DNA from: Bacteroidota bacterium
GTDB taxonomy: Bacteria; Bacteroidota; Rhodothermia; Rhodothermales; Rubricoccaceae
Direction of reading: 5' to 3'
DNA: 64,000 nt
NCBI GenBank assembly: GCA_039821555.1
Contig: JBCBNX010000001.1
Location: 438,356-502,355, forward strand
The translations under genes were made by a program, and so were the position numbers. Positions 20,680 to 28,792 of this stretch are shown here, in pieces (position 1 is the stretch's first letter; the number at the start of each line of letters is the position of its first letter). Under the pieces are notes generated by a model that saw nothing but the letters and a program-made list of their open reading frames with translations, searched no databases and was not told the DNA's origin.

Positions 20680-21675
20680 CTACACCGCGTGCGATATCAA
20701 GTCCGAAAGAACGTCCTCTGCTGACATCGCCGACACGTCAAGCCAGACATAGGAGGGATGACGTCGAAACCAGGTGAGTTGGCGTTTAGCATACCGGCGG
20801 CTGTTGCGCTTGAGCAGATCTACCATACGGCCACGAGTGATGCTGCCGCGGAGGTAAGCCAATGGCTCGCGGTAGCCGATCGTAGCAAGCGCAGGAGCGT
20901 TTTGAGCGTAGCCCGCATCGAGGAGCGCTCGTACCTCATCGAGCAGCCCAGCTCTCAACATGGCGTCAACCCGAGCCTCAATGCGAGCGTAAAGCTCTGA
21001 TCTTGGCCGCGTAAGGACGTTAACGGCATACGAAAACCGTGGCGGAGAGACGGATTGTTGCCAGTCTGAGATGCGGCGGCCCGTATCGGAAAGCACCTCC
21101 AAGGCCCGTACGATCCGCTGCGATTTTGAGGCATCCATGGAAGCCGCCGCGGCTGGGTCCGCCGCTCTCAGTTCATCATACAGGGCCGTAGCGCCTTCGC
21201 TTTGAAGTCGCGCTTTGAAATATGCGCGGGTTTCGGGCCGCGATGCAGGGATGTCGGCAATGCCATGTACTAACGCTTCGAGGTAGAGCGTCGAGCCCCC
21301 TACGAAGATGGGCAGGGCGCCTCGCTCTAGAATCTGTGCAACGCGTTGCTCCGCATCGGCGGCGAAGCGACCCGCCGAGTATGACTCGCTCGGGTCTAAC
21401 TCGTCGATGAAGTGGTGGGCAATGTCCCCTCGTTCTTCAAGTGTCGGCTTCGCGGTGCCAATGGAGAGTTGTCTGTAAACTTGACGGCTATCTATGGAGA
21501 CGATCTCAACTGGGGCCGCAGAAATTTTTTCGAGTGCCTCGGCCACCGCAAGGCTGACCCCTGTTTTGCCGACAGCAGTGGGCCCCACCAGCGCCAGAAA
21601 AGGCCCGCGTGTCGGTAAGCCGTGCGTCGAGGATGGCACGTTAGTACTTTTCAACAGAGGGGTCAATGCGGTCAC
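20680..21675 (-). CDS. miaA: tRNA dimethylallyltransferase
   Basis: Adds a dimethylallyl group to A37 of tRNAs reading UNN codons. The P-loop FLALVGPTAVGKTGVSLAVA, VEIVSIDSRQVYRQLSIGTAKP, HHFIDELDPSESYSAGRFAADA and FVGGSTLYLEALVHG are all MiaA hallmarks, and KSQRIVRALEV follows. The longest frame starts with ATG at 21675 and overlaps moeB by 35 bases. A GTG at 21639, one base after the moeB stop, would give 319 residues and is equally plausible. The stop is 8 bases from the convergent fusion gene. Confidence 0.95.
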   Translation of the reverse strand: MTALTPLLKSTNVPSSTHGLPTRGPFLALVGPTAVGKTGVSLAVAEALEKISAAPVEIVSIDSRQVYRQLSIGTAKPTLEERGDIAHHFIDELDPSESYSAGRFAADAEQRVAQILERGALPIFVGGSTLYLEALVHGIADIPASRPETRAYFKARLQSEGATALYDELRAADPAAAASMDASKSQRIVRALEVLSDTGRRISDWQQSVSPPRFSYAVNVLTRPRSELYARIEARVDAMLRAGLLDEVRALLDAGYAQNAPALATIGYREPLAYLRGSITRGRMVDLLKRNSRRYAKRQLTWFRRHPSYVWLDVSAMSAEDVLSDLISHAV

Positions 21676-22885
21676 TCCAGGCTAGAATGCCGCCTGCGAG
21701 GTTTACCGCATTGGTGTAGCCCTGCTGGTGCAGCAGCGCGGTCGCCTGCGCAGAGCGGCCACCAGAGCGGCAGTGCACAACGATAACGGGGTCGTCTCGG
21801 TGATCTTCCAACTCGCCCAGTCTCTCAGGCAATTGGTCAAGCGGAATTAGTGAGCCGCCAAGGTCGGCGATGGATACCTCTTCGGGGCGCCTCACGTCGA
21901 GAAGAAAGGGGGGCGCATCGCTGTCGCGAAGCGTCTTGTACTCTTCGACTGAAATTTCTGGGACGTTGGACATGGCTTCTAGGCGTGAATGGAAGAGAGA
22001 TTGAGGAGGATGGCACCCAAGCGCTCGGGTATTGGCAACGCTGTCAGCAATGCTGCGAATGAGCGGGGCCTCCCCGCTCACGGGATTATCGGGGTCACGA
22101 CTTAGCGTAAAAGAGCGAAAGCGTGCACTGAGCGCATCGTAGAGCAGGACACGGCCGATTAAGGACTCACCAATATCGAGGATCCATTTTAGGATCTCGG
22201 TGGCTTGTAGCGTGCCAATGAGACCAGGCAGGACGCCTAGGACGCCGCCTACGCCGCACGATACCGCATCTGTGGGAGGCTCGGGATACAAGTCGCGGAC
22301 ATTAGGGCCGTCAGGGGCACCGAAAACCGAGACTTGGCCCTCGTATTGAAATACGGACCCGTAGACGTTCGGCACACCTGCTAGGACGCAGGCATCGTTT
22401 AGGAGATAGCGCGTAGCGAAGTTGTCAGTACCGTCGGCTACAACATCGTAGTCTTGCACGAGCGCTAACGCATTTGAAGCTGAGAATGGCCCGGCATGGG
22501 AAACGAGGGTGACATGTGGGTTCAACGCTCCGAGTCGCTCCGTCGCGGCGCGAAGTTTCGGCTGTCCGATGTCCTGTGTGTCGTAAAGAATTTGGCGCTG
22601 GAGATTGCTGGCCTCAACCTCGTCGAAGTCGACTAGGCCGATAGTCCCCACACCGGCTGCAGCAAGATAGAGAGCAATCGGAGATCCCAGGCCACCAGCC
22701 CCGACCACGAGAACACGCGCTTCTTTGAGACGAAGCTGACCAGTAACGCCTACGTTAGGCAGTGAGAGGTGGCGGGCGTACCGAAGCTGTTCGTTCTCGG
22801 TCATGAACGCAGGTCCAGTAGGCTGCGTACTCAATGCCTGGTTCTCTCCTGCCATATGGGACGTATCGTTCAGGACAGCATTCAT
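21641..22885 (-). CDS. moeB: MoeB/ThiF-type adenylyltransferase with rhodanese domain, zinc cysteines missing
   Basis: E1-like enzyme of 414 residues that would adenylate the C-terminus of MoaD or ThiS for sulfur transfer. The ThiF domain (about 30-280) has VLVVGAGGLGSPIALYLAAAG and the adenylate-binding DGTDNFATRYLLND. The C-terminal rhodanese domain (about 310-414) keeps the active cysteine in VVHCRSGGRS. The two CxxC zinc pairs usual in MoeB are both absent: the first site reads GPNVRDLYPEPP and the second DPDNPVSGE. The catalytic-loop Cys in DAVSCGVGG is present. Its ATG overlaps the stop of the upstream 56-codon gene (ATGA). Moco versus thiamin versus tRNA-thiolation role is unresolved. 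Confidence 0.88.
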   Translation of the reverse strand: MNAVLNDTSHMAGENQALSTQPTGPAFMTENEQLRYARHLSLPNVGVTGQLRLKEARVLVVGAGGLGSPIALYLAAAGVGTIGLVDFDEVEASNLQRQILYDTQDIGQPKLRAATERLGALNPHVTLVSHAGPFSASNALALVQDYDVVADGTDNFATRYLLNDACVLAGVPNVYGSVFQYEGQVSVFGAPDGPNVRDLYPEPPTDAVSCGVGGVLGVLPGLIGTLQATEILKWILDIGESLIGRVLLYDALSARFRSFTLSRDPDNPVSGEAPLIRSIADSVANTRALGCHPPQSLFHSRLEAMSNVPEISVEEYKTLRDSDAPPFLLDVRRPEEVSIADLGGSLIPLDQLPERLGELEDHRDDPVIVVHCRSGGRSAQATALLHQQGYTNAVNLAGGILAWSDRIDPSVEKY

Positions 22886-23052
22886 TCCTGCTGCATGAGC
22901 TGGTAGAAGCGGACGGAGGCAAACACGGCGATCGCCAGTGAAAACAATGCACCAGACGTGTAGCCTGACTGGAAGCGGATGATGGCTAGCGCAAGCGCTA
23001 GCGCTCCAACAGCGCCATAGATGACGCGAGCGATTTGAGGGGTGAGGCCCAT
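22882..23052 (-). CDS. 56-residue two-helix membrane protein
   Basis: Small gene between lycopene cyclase and moeB. The protein starts MGLTPQIARVIYGAVGALAL, has two hydrophobic segments (about 10-26 and 33-48) and ends FYQLMQQE. A purine-rich Shine-Dalgarno-like AGAGGA lies about 7 bases before the ATG. The stop TGA overlaps the moeB ATG as ATGA, strong evidence for translation and coupling. No family is recognised. Function is unknown; the coupling suggests expression with the sulfur-carrier enzyme. Confidence 0.72.
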   Translation of the reverse strand: MGLTPQIARVIYGAVGALALALAIIRFQSGYTSGALFSLAIAVFASVRFYQLMQQE

Positions 23053-23133
23053 GTCACATTCCTCTAGATGTGAAAGGTTGAGAGCAAGCGGCGTTTGAAT
23101 CGTCGGTAGAACGACGCAGTTTCAAGGTGGTGG

Positions 23134-23889
23134 CTATGCCGATGCTTTGGCAGGGGCAGGCGATGCAACCTGGTCTGTTTCTGACGTTGGCAAGAACAAC
23201 AGCATCCCTTGCACGACCATCAGGTTGGTGACGAGGAAGAACACAGCTTCTTCGATGGGTAGGCCAAGCGGGTCGATATCGAAGCTCGTGTCGTTTGAGA
23301 TATCCCAGATCTCCAGGGCAATCGCGGTGCGGTCGGCCCACCAAAGGTATAGGGTTGGGATTGCTACCGAGATAGCCCATGCTCGTCGTCGCTGCCAGAA
23401 CCAATGGCCGCCAAGGCCCCACATACCGGCTAGTACGGGCCCTGCCCAAGACAGAATGAGCCCCATATATAGTGCGCGCTCGGATGATGCAAATAGAAAG
23501 ACGAATCCTACAACGGATACAGCAATAAAAAAGCTCGCGCCGACCCATCGTGGCGTTGTACTGGATGTACCGAGAGGAGCTGGCGTGCCGGAGCGGGTCA
23601 ATACCCGTAGGGTGAAAAGACCCGTCATCAGACTTTGGATCACGAAGAACATGTACTCCTCGACCGGCACGTATCCGATTCGAGCAATCACTCGGTCAGG
23701 CGGATAGCCCCACACCTCTCGATAGACGAGGTAGTTGTCCCAGGGCGTCGTGTAGACGAAGGCAATGAGTACGATGAGGCCAAGAGCCTGTGCTGCGGCG
23801 CGGTTGCCAGACAGCGGCCGGGGTGGCCAGAACGCCAACGCCAGCAGAAGCGGCAGTGTAAAAACGGCATGGAAGCCCAGATACGTCAT
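23134..23889 (-). CDS. crtY: Lycopene beta-cyclase, fused CrtYc-CrtYd type
   Basis: Integral membrane enzyme of 251 residues that closes beta rings on lycopene. Two related halves are visible, each with the diagnostic acidic motif: PVEEYMFFVIQSLMTGL (about 74-90) and PIEEAVFFLVTNLMVVQG (about 208-225). About seven hydrophobic segments are predicted. This is the fused heterodimer form found in archaea, fungi and some Bacteroidota. It is downstream of a CrtO-like gene on the same strand, 128 bases apart, forming a carotenoid unit. Confidence 0.92.
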   Translation of the reverse strand: MTYLGFHAVFTLPLLLALAFWPPRPLSGNRAAAQALGLIVLIAFVYTTPWDNYLVYREVWGYPPDRVIARIGYVPVEEYMFFVIQSLMTGLFTLRVLTRSGTPAPLGTSSTTPRWVGASFFIAVSVVGFVFLFASSERALYMGLILSWAGPVLAGMWGLGGHWFWQRRRAWAISVAIPTLYLWWADRTAIALEIWDISNDTSFDIDPLGLPIEEAVFFLVTNLMVVQGMLLFLPTSETDQVASPAPAKASA

Positions 23890-24017
23890 CGGACGAGGAA
23901 GCAGCGTTTAGTGGGCCGCAGAGCTGTTGGCACGGCCATGGGATATGCTATGAAGCGACGTGCTTACGCTCCCTTAGGTTGTGGAAGTCCCGTGAACACG
24001 TTCCTCAGAATCCTGGG

Positions 24018-25586
24018 TCAGGATAGGTGCCGAAGCACAACACGCGCGGCATTCCGTCCGGAAGCGCCCATGATTCCACCTCCAGGGTGTGTGCTGGCCC
24101 CAGTGAGGAACAGCCCGTCGACTGGCGTGCTATAGTTAGAGAGGTCAAGCGCTGGCCTGAACATGAACATCTGGTCGAGGCTCATCTCTAGATGCATCAC
24201 GTTGCCACGGAAGAGCCCGAGTTCGCGCTCCAGCCACAACGGATGCTGAAACAGTTGTCCAACCACCTTGTCTCTCGTTCCGGGTGCATACTCTTCAAAC
24301 GTGTCGAGAATTCGGTCGGCGACTTGATTTTCTACCGCGTCCCACGTGGCGCCATTTGCCATTGCGTAGGGGTAATACTGCGCCCAGAGCCACAATACTT
24401 CGCCTCCTGGTGGGGCAAGGGTGTCGTCGACTGCTGAGAAGCTCATGCCCACCAGGGGTGGATCGGCCGCAGGACGGCCGCCCAGATAGTCAGCATACGC
24501 GTCCATAAGCTGCTGCCGGTCGCGGCAGAGCAACTGCAGTCCTACGCGTGCCTCGTCATCTGGGCACGCCGAATAGCGAATAGGCTCGGAGAGAGCGAGT
24601 CGGATAATCGCGCCGAACCCGTTACCAACTCGCATGCGTGACAGCGAATCAGGACGTAAGGCAGGCGCCAGCAGTTTTCCAAGCGACTCGAAGACGTGCG
24701 TACCGGCTAGAACCGTCCGGGCTGTGTACGCGTCGCCATGGACGCGTACTCCAACTGCGCGCTCACCGACCGTCAAGATCTCATCGACGGCAGCGTTCGT
24801 GTATACATCGCCCCCGTGTGCTTCAATGTGCCTCCGTAAGGCTTGGGTTAGCATTCCCGAACCGCCCCGTGGGCGCGCGATGCCTCCGTCATGGTAGAGT
24901 GGATGCCAAAGCAGAAAGGGGGCAGAGAGTGGTTCGGTGGGAGGCGGACCTGATTGGGCAGCCATCCATACCAATGCGGCTTTGACTTTCTCCTCGCTGA
25001 AGTAGCTGTCTACGACCTCCCCGTAGGGGCGAAGGATGTGACGTAGCGCTTCTTGCCAGTCCACCTCAGTGGAAGGCCCCATTGCCATGCTCTTTCCCAG
25101 CGCGAACGGGTGGGGGCTGCTCAAAAACATGTCCCGCACTGACTGGGAGAACGGCATCCAGTCTTCCATCATGCGCGCATAAGCGGCTCCTTCTCCAGGG
25201 AAGCGCTCATCAAGATGGGCCACGGTCCGCTCGATGTCCCGGTACAGGAAAAAGTGATCATCGTCTGGGAAGGGGGCGAAGAAGAGAGGATCGAGTTCCA
25301 AGTAGGTTAACCCGAAATCCTCCAAGCCTAGTTCGTCGATAATCGGTGTGAGACGAATCAGGATGTGCGCAGAGCCTCCCAGGTCAAACTGGTAGCCTGG
25401 TACGATTTCCTGTGTCGAGACTGCTCCACCAACGATTCCTCGGCGCTCGAAGACGGCAACGCGGTAGCCTGCCTGTGCCAGATAGGCCGCTGCGACGAGA
25501 GCGTTATGGCCGGCGCCGATGACGGCGACATCGTAATCGGTTTGTTGCGGTTGCGTTCGTCGGGCTAGCAATGAGCCGAGGGGCAT
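24018..25586 (-). CDS. crtO: CrtO-type beta-carotene ketolase / phytoene-dehydrogenase-like flavoprotein
   Basis: FAD-dependent amine-oxidase-fold enzyme of 522 residues. The dinucleotide motif is [20 protein letters not shown] (about 20-40). The C-terminal motif [20 protein letters not shown] is the CrtO/CrtI family signature. The [12 protein letters not shown] form and the neighbouring cyclase favour a 4-ketolase acting on beta-carotene-like rings over a phytoene desaturase, but this is inference; a desaturase role cannot be excluded without alignment. The start ATG at 25586 gives a short, poorly conserved leader before the Rossmann motif. Confidence 0.82.
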   Translation of the reverse strand: MPLGSLLARRTQPQQTDYDVAVIGAGHNALVAAAYLAQAGYRVAVFERRGIVGGAVSTQEIVPGYQFDLGGSAHILIRLTPIIDELGLEDFGLTYLELDPLFFAPFPDDDHFFLYRDIERTVAHLDERFPGEGAAYARMMEDWMPFSQSVRDMFLSSPHPFALGKSMAMGPSTEVDWQEALRHILRPYGEVVDSYFSEEKVKAALVWMAAQSGPPPTEPLSAPFLLWHPLYHDGGIARPRGGSGMLTQALRRHIEAHGGDVYTNAAVDEILTVGERAVGVRVHGDAYTARTVLAGTHVFESLGKLLAPALRPDSLSRMRVGNGFGAIIRLALSEPIRYSACPDDEARVGLQLLCRDRQQLMDAYADYLGGRPAADPPLVGMSFSAVDDTLAPPGGEVLWLWAQYYPYAMANGATWDAVENQVADRILDTFEEYAPGTRDKVVGQLFQHPLWLERELGLFRGNVMHLEMSLDQMFMFRPALDLSNYSTPVDGLFLTGASTHPGGGIMGASGRNAARVVLRHLS

Positions 25587-25668
25587 AATCGTGGTGGTGG
25601 TGGAGGGTCAAGCGGGTGGATCGCTAACTTACTCGTTCCTATGACCACACGCAGTACGGCTTACTACC

Positions 25669-26310
25669 ATGATAGATATATCAACCTATTTAGATAAAGA
25701 CACAATTACGTGGCCAGGTGACCAGGCGTTTTGCAGTAATCAAACTCTGCAAATCAACGGGGGTGATTCAGTAAACCTTTGTTCAATTCATACCAGTACA
25801 CACAACGGGACACACGCAGACGCTCCGTGGCATTATGATGACACGTCACCGAGGATCGATGAGGTAGCATTGGGACCATATATGGGTCCTTGCGTTGTGG
25901 TCGACGCGCTAGGGATCAGCACCGTCCGCCCAAGTGTGATGGAAGGGGCCGATGTGCGTCGAGGCGACCGAGTTCTGTTCCGCACACGGAGCGGTCCGGC
26001 GAGCACAGCTTGGGAAGGGAACAACCCACACCTAGCAGTAAATACTGTTATTGCATTAAGGCATTATAATTGCCCATTGGTAGGCATCGACTCGCCGAGC
26101 GTGGATCCATCGACAAGTACGTCTCTTCTTGCTCATCATGCCCTAGGCGATTCAAACATCATGATCCTGGAAAACCTGGAACTAGCTAACGCTGTACCAG
26201 GAAGGTATATCCTTGTCGCGTTCCCGCTCAAGCTCCGTGGGCTCGATGCATCGCCTGTGCGGGCAGTCTTGCTTACACCACATGAGGCAAGGGGAGTGTT
26301 GGCTGTCTAG
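25669..26310 (+). CDS. KynB-like cyclase/arylformamidase
   Basis: Metal-dependent hydrolase of the cyclase superfamily, 213 residues. The metal-binding sequence HTSTHNGTHADAPWHY carries the HxGTHxDxPxH pattern, and the N-terminus MIDISTYLDKDTITWPGD matches this family. KynB hydrolyses N-formylkynurenine; other relatives act on cyclic amides. No other kynurenine-pathway gene is in the window, so the substrate is uncertain. The first 100 bases and the 26040-26080 region are AT-rich relative to neighbours. The stop shares CTAG with the convergent recombinase gene. Confidence 0.8.
   Translation: MIDISTYLDKDTITWPGDQAFCSNQTLQINGGDSVNLCSIHTSTHNGTHADAPWHYDDTSPRIDEVALGPYMGPCVVVDALGISTVRPSVMEGADVRRGDRVLFRTRSGPASTAWEGNNPHLAVNTVIALRHYNCPLVGIDSPSVDPSTSTSLLAHHALGDSNIMILENLELANAVPGRYILVAFPLKLRGLDASPVRAVLLTPHEARGVLAV
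26045..26055 (+). repeat. Polar motif copy 5 (CTGTTATTGCA)
   Basis: Plus-strand exact-core copy inside the KynB-like gene, followed by AT-rich sequence. Confidence 0.55.
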
Positions 26311-27245
26311 ACATCGAGACGAATGTGATCGGCAGCACTATCGCGAAGCTTGTCGCGTTGGTGGATGTACACCATGGTGGTCTCGATTCGCTTGTGCCGG
26401 GCGTGTGCCTGGACCTGCTGAAGCGAGGCCCCTTGTTCGATTGCGAGCGTACATCCGGTATGCCGCAGCGTGTGAGTCCCTACGGTGGCTGCTAGGCCAG
26501 AGCGTCCTGCGTGCTTTTTTACTATGGAATAAATAGATCTATCAGATAGGGCTCTGCCGTAGCTGTTATTGCTAAATGATTTCCAAAGAGGGCCGCTCTT
26601 GATCATGTATTCCTCAGTATGTATGGTGATCTCTTCTACTACATAATCGGGAACCTTGACGTACTGATCGGCGCCGCCTTTCGTCTGTGGTAGGTCAAGT
26701 ACCCAGTATGGTCCAACTTGGCGAATATGCTCTATCCGCATGGCTGCCGCCTCGGACCGACGAAGAACACAGTGCAACATGGTTAGCATGAGCGTTCGGT
26801 CGCGACGACCCGTAGCCGTGCTTAAATCAACACAGTTAATCAGTCTAGTTGCTTGTTCACGGGTCAACACGGTAAGTGCGTTGTCGGAGTAGTGCCCGCC
26901 GCGAACCTTTCGCACAAGGTGACGGTCGGCGGGGTTGCGATCGAGTGCGCCGAGTGCAACAAGCCAGGCAAAGAACCCACGCAGTGTTGCGGTCCGCCGT
27001 CGCAGCGTCGCGGGTCTAAGCCCTGCCAGTTCACCGCGTCGAAGGTGTTCGTTCACATCGACGAAGGAAACAGCTCGTGCCAGGTCAAGACTGATCGTCT
27101 CCGTTCCGAAGAATGCGACCATGTCGTTCCGATAGGCACGCCTCGTTTGCACGCGATCAAAGCGTAGCAGGTACAGCTGGAGCAAATCATCGGTACCGCT
27201 ACCAGAGGGCAACTGACCGGCAGGTCGAAGCAAGGCGCTGGACAT
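26307..27245 (-). CDS. Xer-like tyrosine recombinase next to a dif-like site
   Basis: Site-specific tyrosine recombinase of 312 residues, the size of XerC/XerD. An N-terminal SAM-like DNA-binding domain (about 18-110) precedes the catalytic domain. The full active-site set is visible: Arg in HCVLRRSEAAAMRI, Lys in LPQTKGGADQ, His and Arg in HTLRHTGCTLA, His in ARHKRIETT and the nucleophile Tyr in TMVYIHQRDKL. No phage or integrative-element genes surround it. A 28-bp dif-like sequence begins 34 bases upstream of its start. This suggests a chromosome-dimer resolvase; a mobile-element integrase remains possible. Confidence 0.88.
   Translation of the reverse strand: MSSALLRPAGQLPSGSGTDDLLQLYLLRFDRVQTRRAYRNDMVAFFGTETISLDLARAVSFVDVNEHLRRGELAGLRPATLRRRTATLRGFFAWLVALGALDRNPADRHLVRKVRGGHYSDNALTVLTREQATRLINCVDLSTATGRRDRTLMLTMLHCVLRRSEAAAMRIEHIRQVGPYWVLDLPQTKGGADQYVKVPDYVVEEITIHTEEYMIKSGPLWKSFSNNSYGRALSDRSIYSIVKKHAGRSGLAATVGTHTLRHTGCTLAIEQGASLQQVQAHARHKRIETTMVYIHQRDKLRDSAADHIRLDV
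26563..26573 (+). repeat. Polar motif copy 6 (CTGTTATTGCT)
   Basis: Plus-strand copy inside the minus-strand recombinase gene, so its direction does not follow the coding strand. It is the last plus-oriented copy. Confidence 0.5.
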
Positions 27246-27278
27246 GAGTACAATATGGAGTCGTGAGGATATACGTCT

Positions 27279-27306
27279 ACTGCTGATAATAACAATTATC
27301 GGAAGT
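27279..27306. other. Candidate dif site
   Basis: The left arm ACTGCTGATAA (27279-27289), centre TAACAA and right arm TTATCGGAAGT (27296-27306) reproduce the 11-6-11 geometry of dif with inner ATAA/TTAT. Each arm matches 7 of 11 positions of the E. coli dif arms by my alignment. GATAAT and ATTATC form the internal palindrome. It lies in the 34-61 bases upstream of the recombinase start, so it could instead be an operator for that gene. Its position within the interval where the polar motif reverses supports dif. Confidence 0.5.
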
Positions 27307-27364
27307 AAACTTCAACAAACAAAGGGGGACACCCGAGAGCGCCTGCCCCCGGGCGTGGTCTCTG

Positions 27365-27523
27365 TTACTGACCATCAGCAGCATCAGTCTCTGAATCAGC
27401 GGCGTCTCCGATGGCGCCTGCGGCGGCGTTCATAGTACCCTCTGTGGCTTCATCCTTAGCCTCACCGTGGGCAATGTTGTAAGCCGTTGAGGACAATATC
27501 TTCAACCCTGTCGCAAAATCCAT
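27365..27523 (-). CDS. Small hypothetical protein, 52 residues
   Basis: Open frame running from ATG at 27523 to TAA at 27365, 45 bases after the UgpC-like gene on the same strand. The product begins MDFATGLKILSSTAYNIAHG and has an Ala/Asp/Glu-rich acidic C-terminal half. I recognise no family and see no clear ribosome binding site, so it may be a chance frame, but its position in line with the ABC gene supports a real gene. Confidence 0.4.
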   Translation of the reverse strand: MDFATGLKILSSTAYNIAHGEAKDEATEGTMNAAAGAIGDAADSETDAADGQ

Positions 27524-27568
27524 GCGGCGGTCCGACTAAGACACTAAGCCTCTTTGCCTGCCAGCGAT

Positions 27569-28678
27569 CTATGCCAGCGATACTGCACGCCCGGTCTCCG
27601 CATCAAAGAGGTGCATCTTGTTCAAATGAAACTGGTACGTTAGAACATCTCCCCGTGGGGGCATGGGTACCGGCTCGACCCTCCCTACAACGGTACTACC
27701 GTCGACGGTGGCGTACGTAAATATCTCGTTACCCATCGGCTCGGTAACGTCTAGGCGAGCCTTGACTGGTGCCGTGACACGGCCTTCGGGTACGAAGCCG
27801 TCGAGATAGATGTCTTCAGGTCGGATCCCAAGAGTGACATCTTGGCCCACAAGGCTTCGAGCTGCGTTCTGGTGCTCATCAGCAAGCGTGAATGAGACTG
27901 AACCACTCGAAAAAACTACGCCTGACGGTTTGCTCGAGAGTCGCCCATTCAGGAAGTTCATCGAGGGAGACCCGATAAAGCCCGCGACGAATTGATTGGC
28001 TGGGCGATCATACAACTCTAGCGGGGCTGCGATCTGTTGCACGTATCCATCTTTCAGGACAACGATGCGGTCCCCCATTGTCATCGCCTCAACTTGGTCA
28101 TGCGTCACATAGAGCATCGTTGCCTTGAGCTGGCTGTGTAGCTTCGAGATCTCCGTGCGAGTCTGCACACGGAGTTTGGCGTCTAGATTCGAGAGGGGCT
28201 CGTCGAAGAGAAACACTTGCGGCTTGCGGACGATGGCGCGACCCAACGCGACGCGCTGACGCTGTCCACCTGAGAGTGCTTTGGGTTTGCGGTCGAGCGT
28301 GGCTTCGAGACCAAGGATCTTGGCAGCGTTTCGAACCCGCTGGTCGATTTCGTCTTTCGGAAACTTCCGCAGCTTCAGGCCGAAGGCCATGTTGTCGTAG
28401 ATCGACATGTGTGGGTAGAGCGCGTAGTTCTGGAAGACCATGGCGATATCACGATCCTTTGGCGCGACATCGTTGACTACGCGATCTCCGATTTTGAGCG
28501 TGCCCTCCGAGATGTCCTCAAGTCCGGCTACCATTCTTAATGTGGTGCTCTTTCCACAGCCAGACGGGCCAACCAAGACGACGAACTCGCCGTCATTGAT
28601 CTTGAACGAGGCGTCATGCACGGCAACGTAGCCGTTGTCATAAACTTTGCGAACGGATTCGAGGGTTACGCTGGCCAT
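27569..28678 (-). CDS. ugpC: UgpC/MalK-type sugar ABC transporter ATPase, orphan
   Basis: ATP-binding subunit of carbohydrate importers, 369 residues. It has Walker A GPSGCGKST, the signature LSGGQRQRVALGRA, Walker B VFLFDEPLSNLDAKLR, the switch His in YVTHDQVEAMTMGD, and a C-terminal TOBE/OB domain (about 240-369) of the MalK/UgpC type. No permease or solute-binding gene is near, so it must serve transporters encoded elsewhere, as known for shared MsmK-type ATPases. The ATG at 28678 opens the conserved MASVTLESVRKVY; upstream codons are not conserved in this family. A LacI regulator lies 1.1 kb away. Confidence 0.92.
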   Translation of the reverse strand: MASVTLESVRKVYDNGYVAVHDASFKINDGEFVVLVGPSGCGKSTTLRMVAGLEDISEGTLKIGDRVVNDVAPKDRDIAMVFQNYALYPHMSIYDNMAFGLKLRKFPKDEIDQRVRNAAKILGLEATLDRKPKALSGGQRQRVALGRAIVRKPQVFLFDEPLSNLDAKLRVQTRTEISKLHSQLKATMLYVTHDQVEAMTMGDRIVVLKDGYVQQIAAPLELYDRPANQFVAGFIGSPSMNFLNGRLSSKPSGVVFSSGSVSFTLADEHQNAARSLVGQDVTLGIRPEDIYLDGFVPEGRVTAPVKARLDVTEPMGNEIFTYATVDGSTVVGRVEPVPMPPRGDVLTYQFHLNKMHLFDAETGRAVSLA

Positions 28679-28792
28679 GCGTGCGCGGAGACTGGGGCGA
28701 ATGCTTAGTGAAGATGGGGAAAGGTACCAACCAAGTAGCGTGGCGTGGTTCAAGATCCCGGTCCACCTCGCACCCATGATACTCCCCTACCT

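Noticed and set aside
22985..23002. Palindrome GCTAGCGCAAGCGCTAGC
   Set aside because: It lies inside the 56-residue gene and is explained by an Ala-Leu codon repeat; the two-base loop is too short for a good hairpin.
23521..23529. AGCAATAAA (minus strand TTTATTGCT) as a polar motif copy
   Set aside because: It lacks the YG before TTATTG and is in a poly-A context; it is reported as a weak exception.
26307..27245. Prophage or integrative element boundaries around the recombinase
   Set aside because: No phage, conjugation or cargo genes and no flanking direct repeats or tRNA target are visible; neighbours are metabolic genes.
27325..27357. Terminator after the small 52-residue frame
   Set aside because: The GGGGG and CCCCC runs could pair but the loop is long, the stem short and there is no T tract on the relevant strand.
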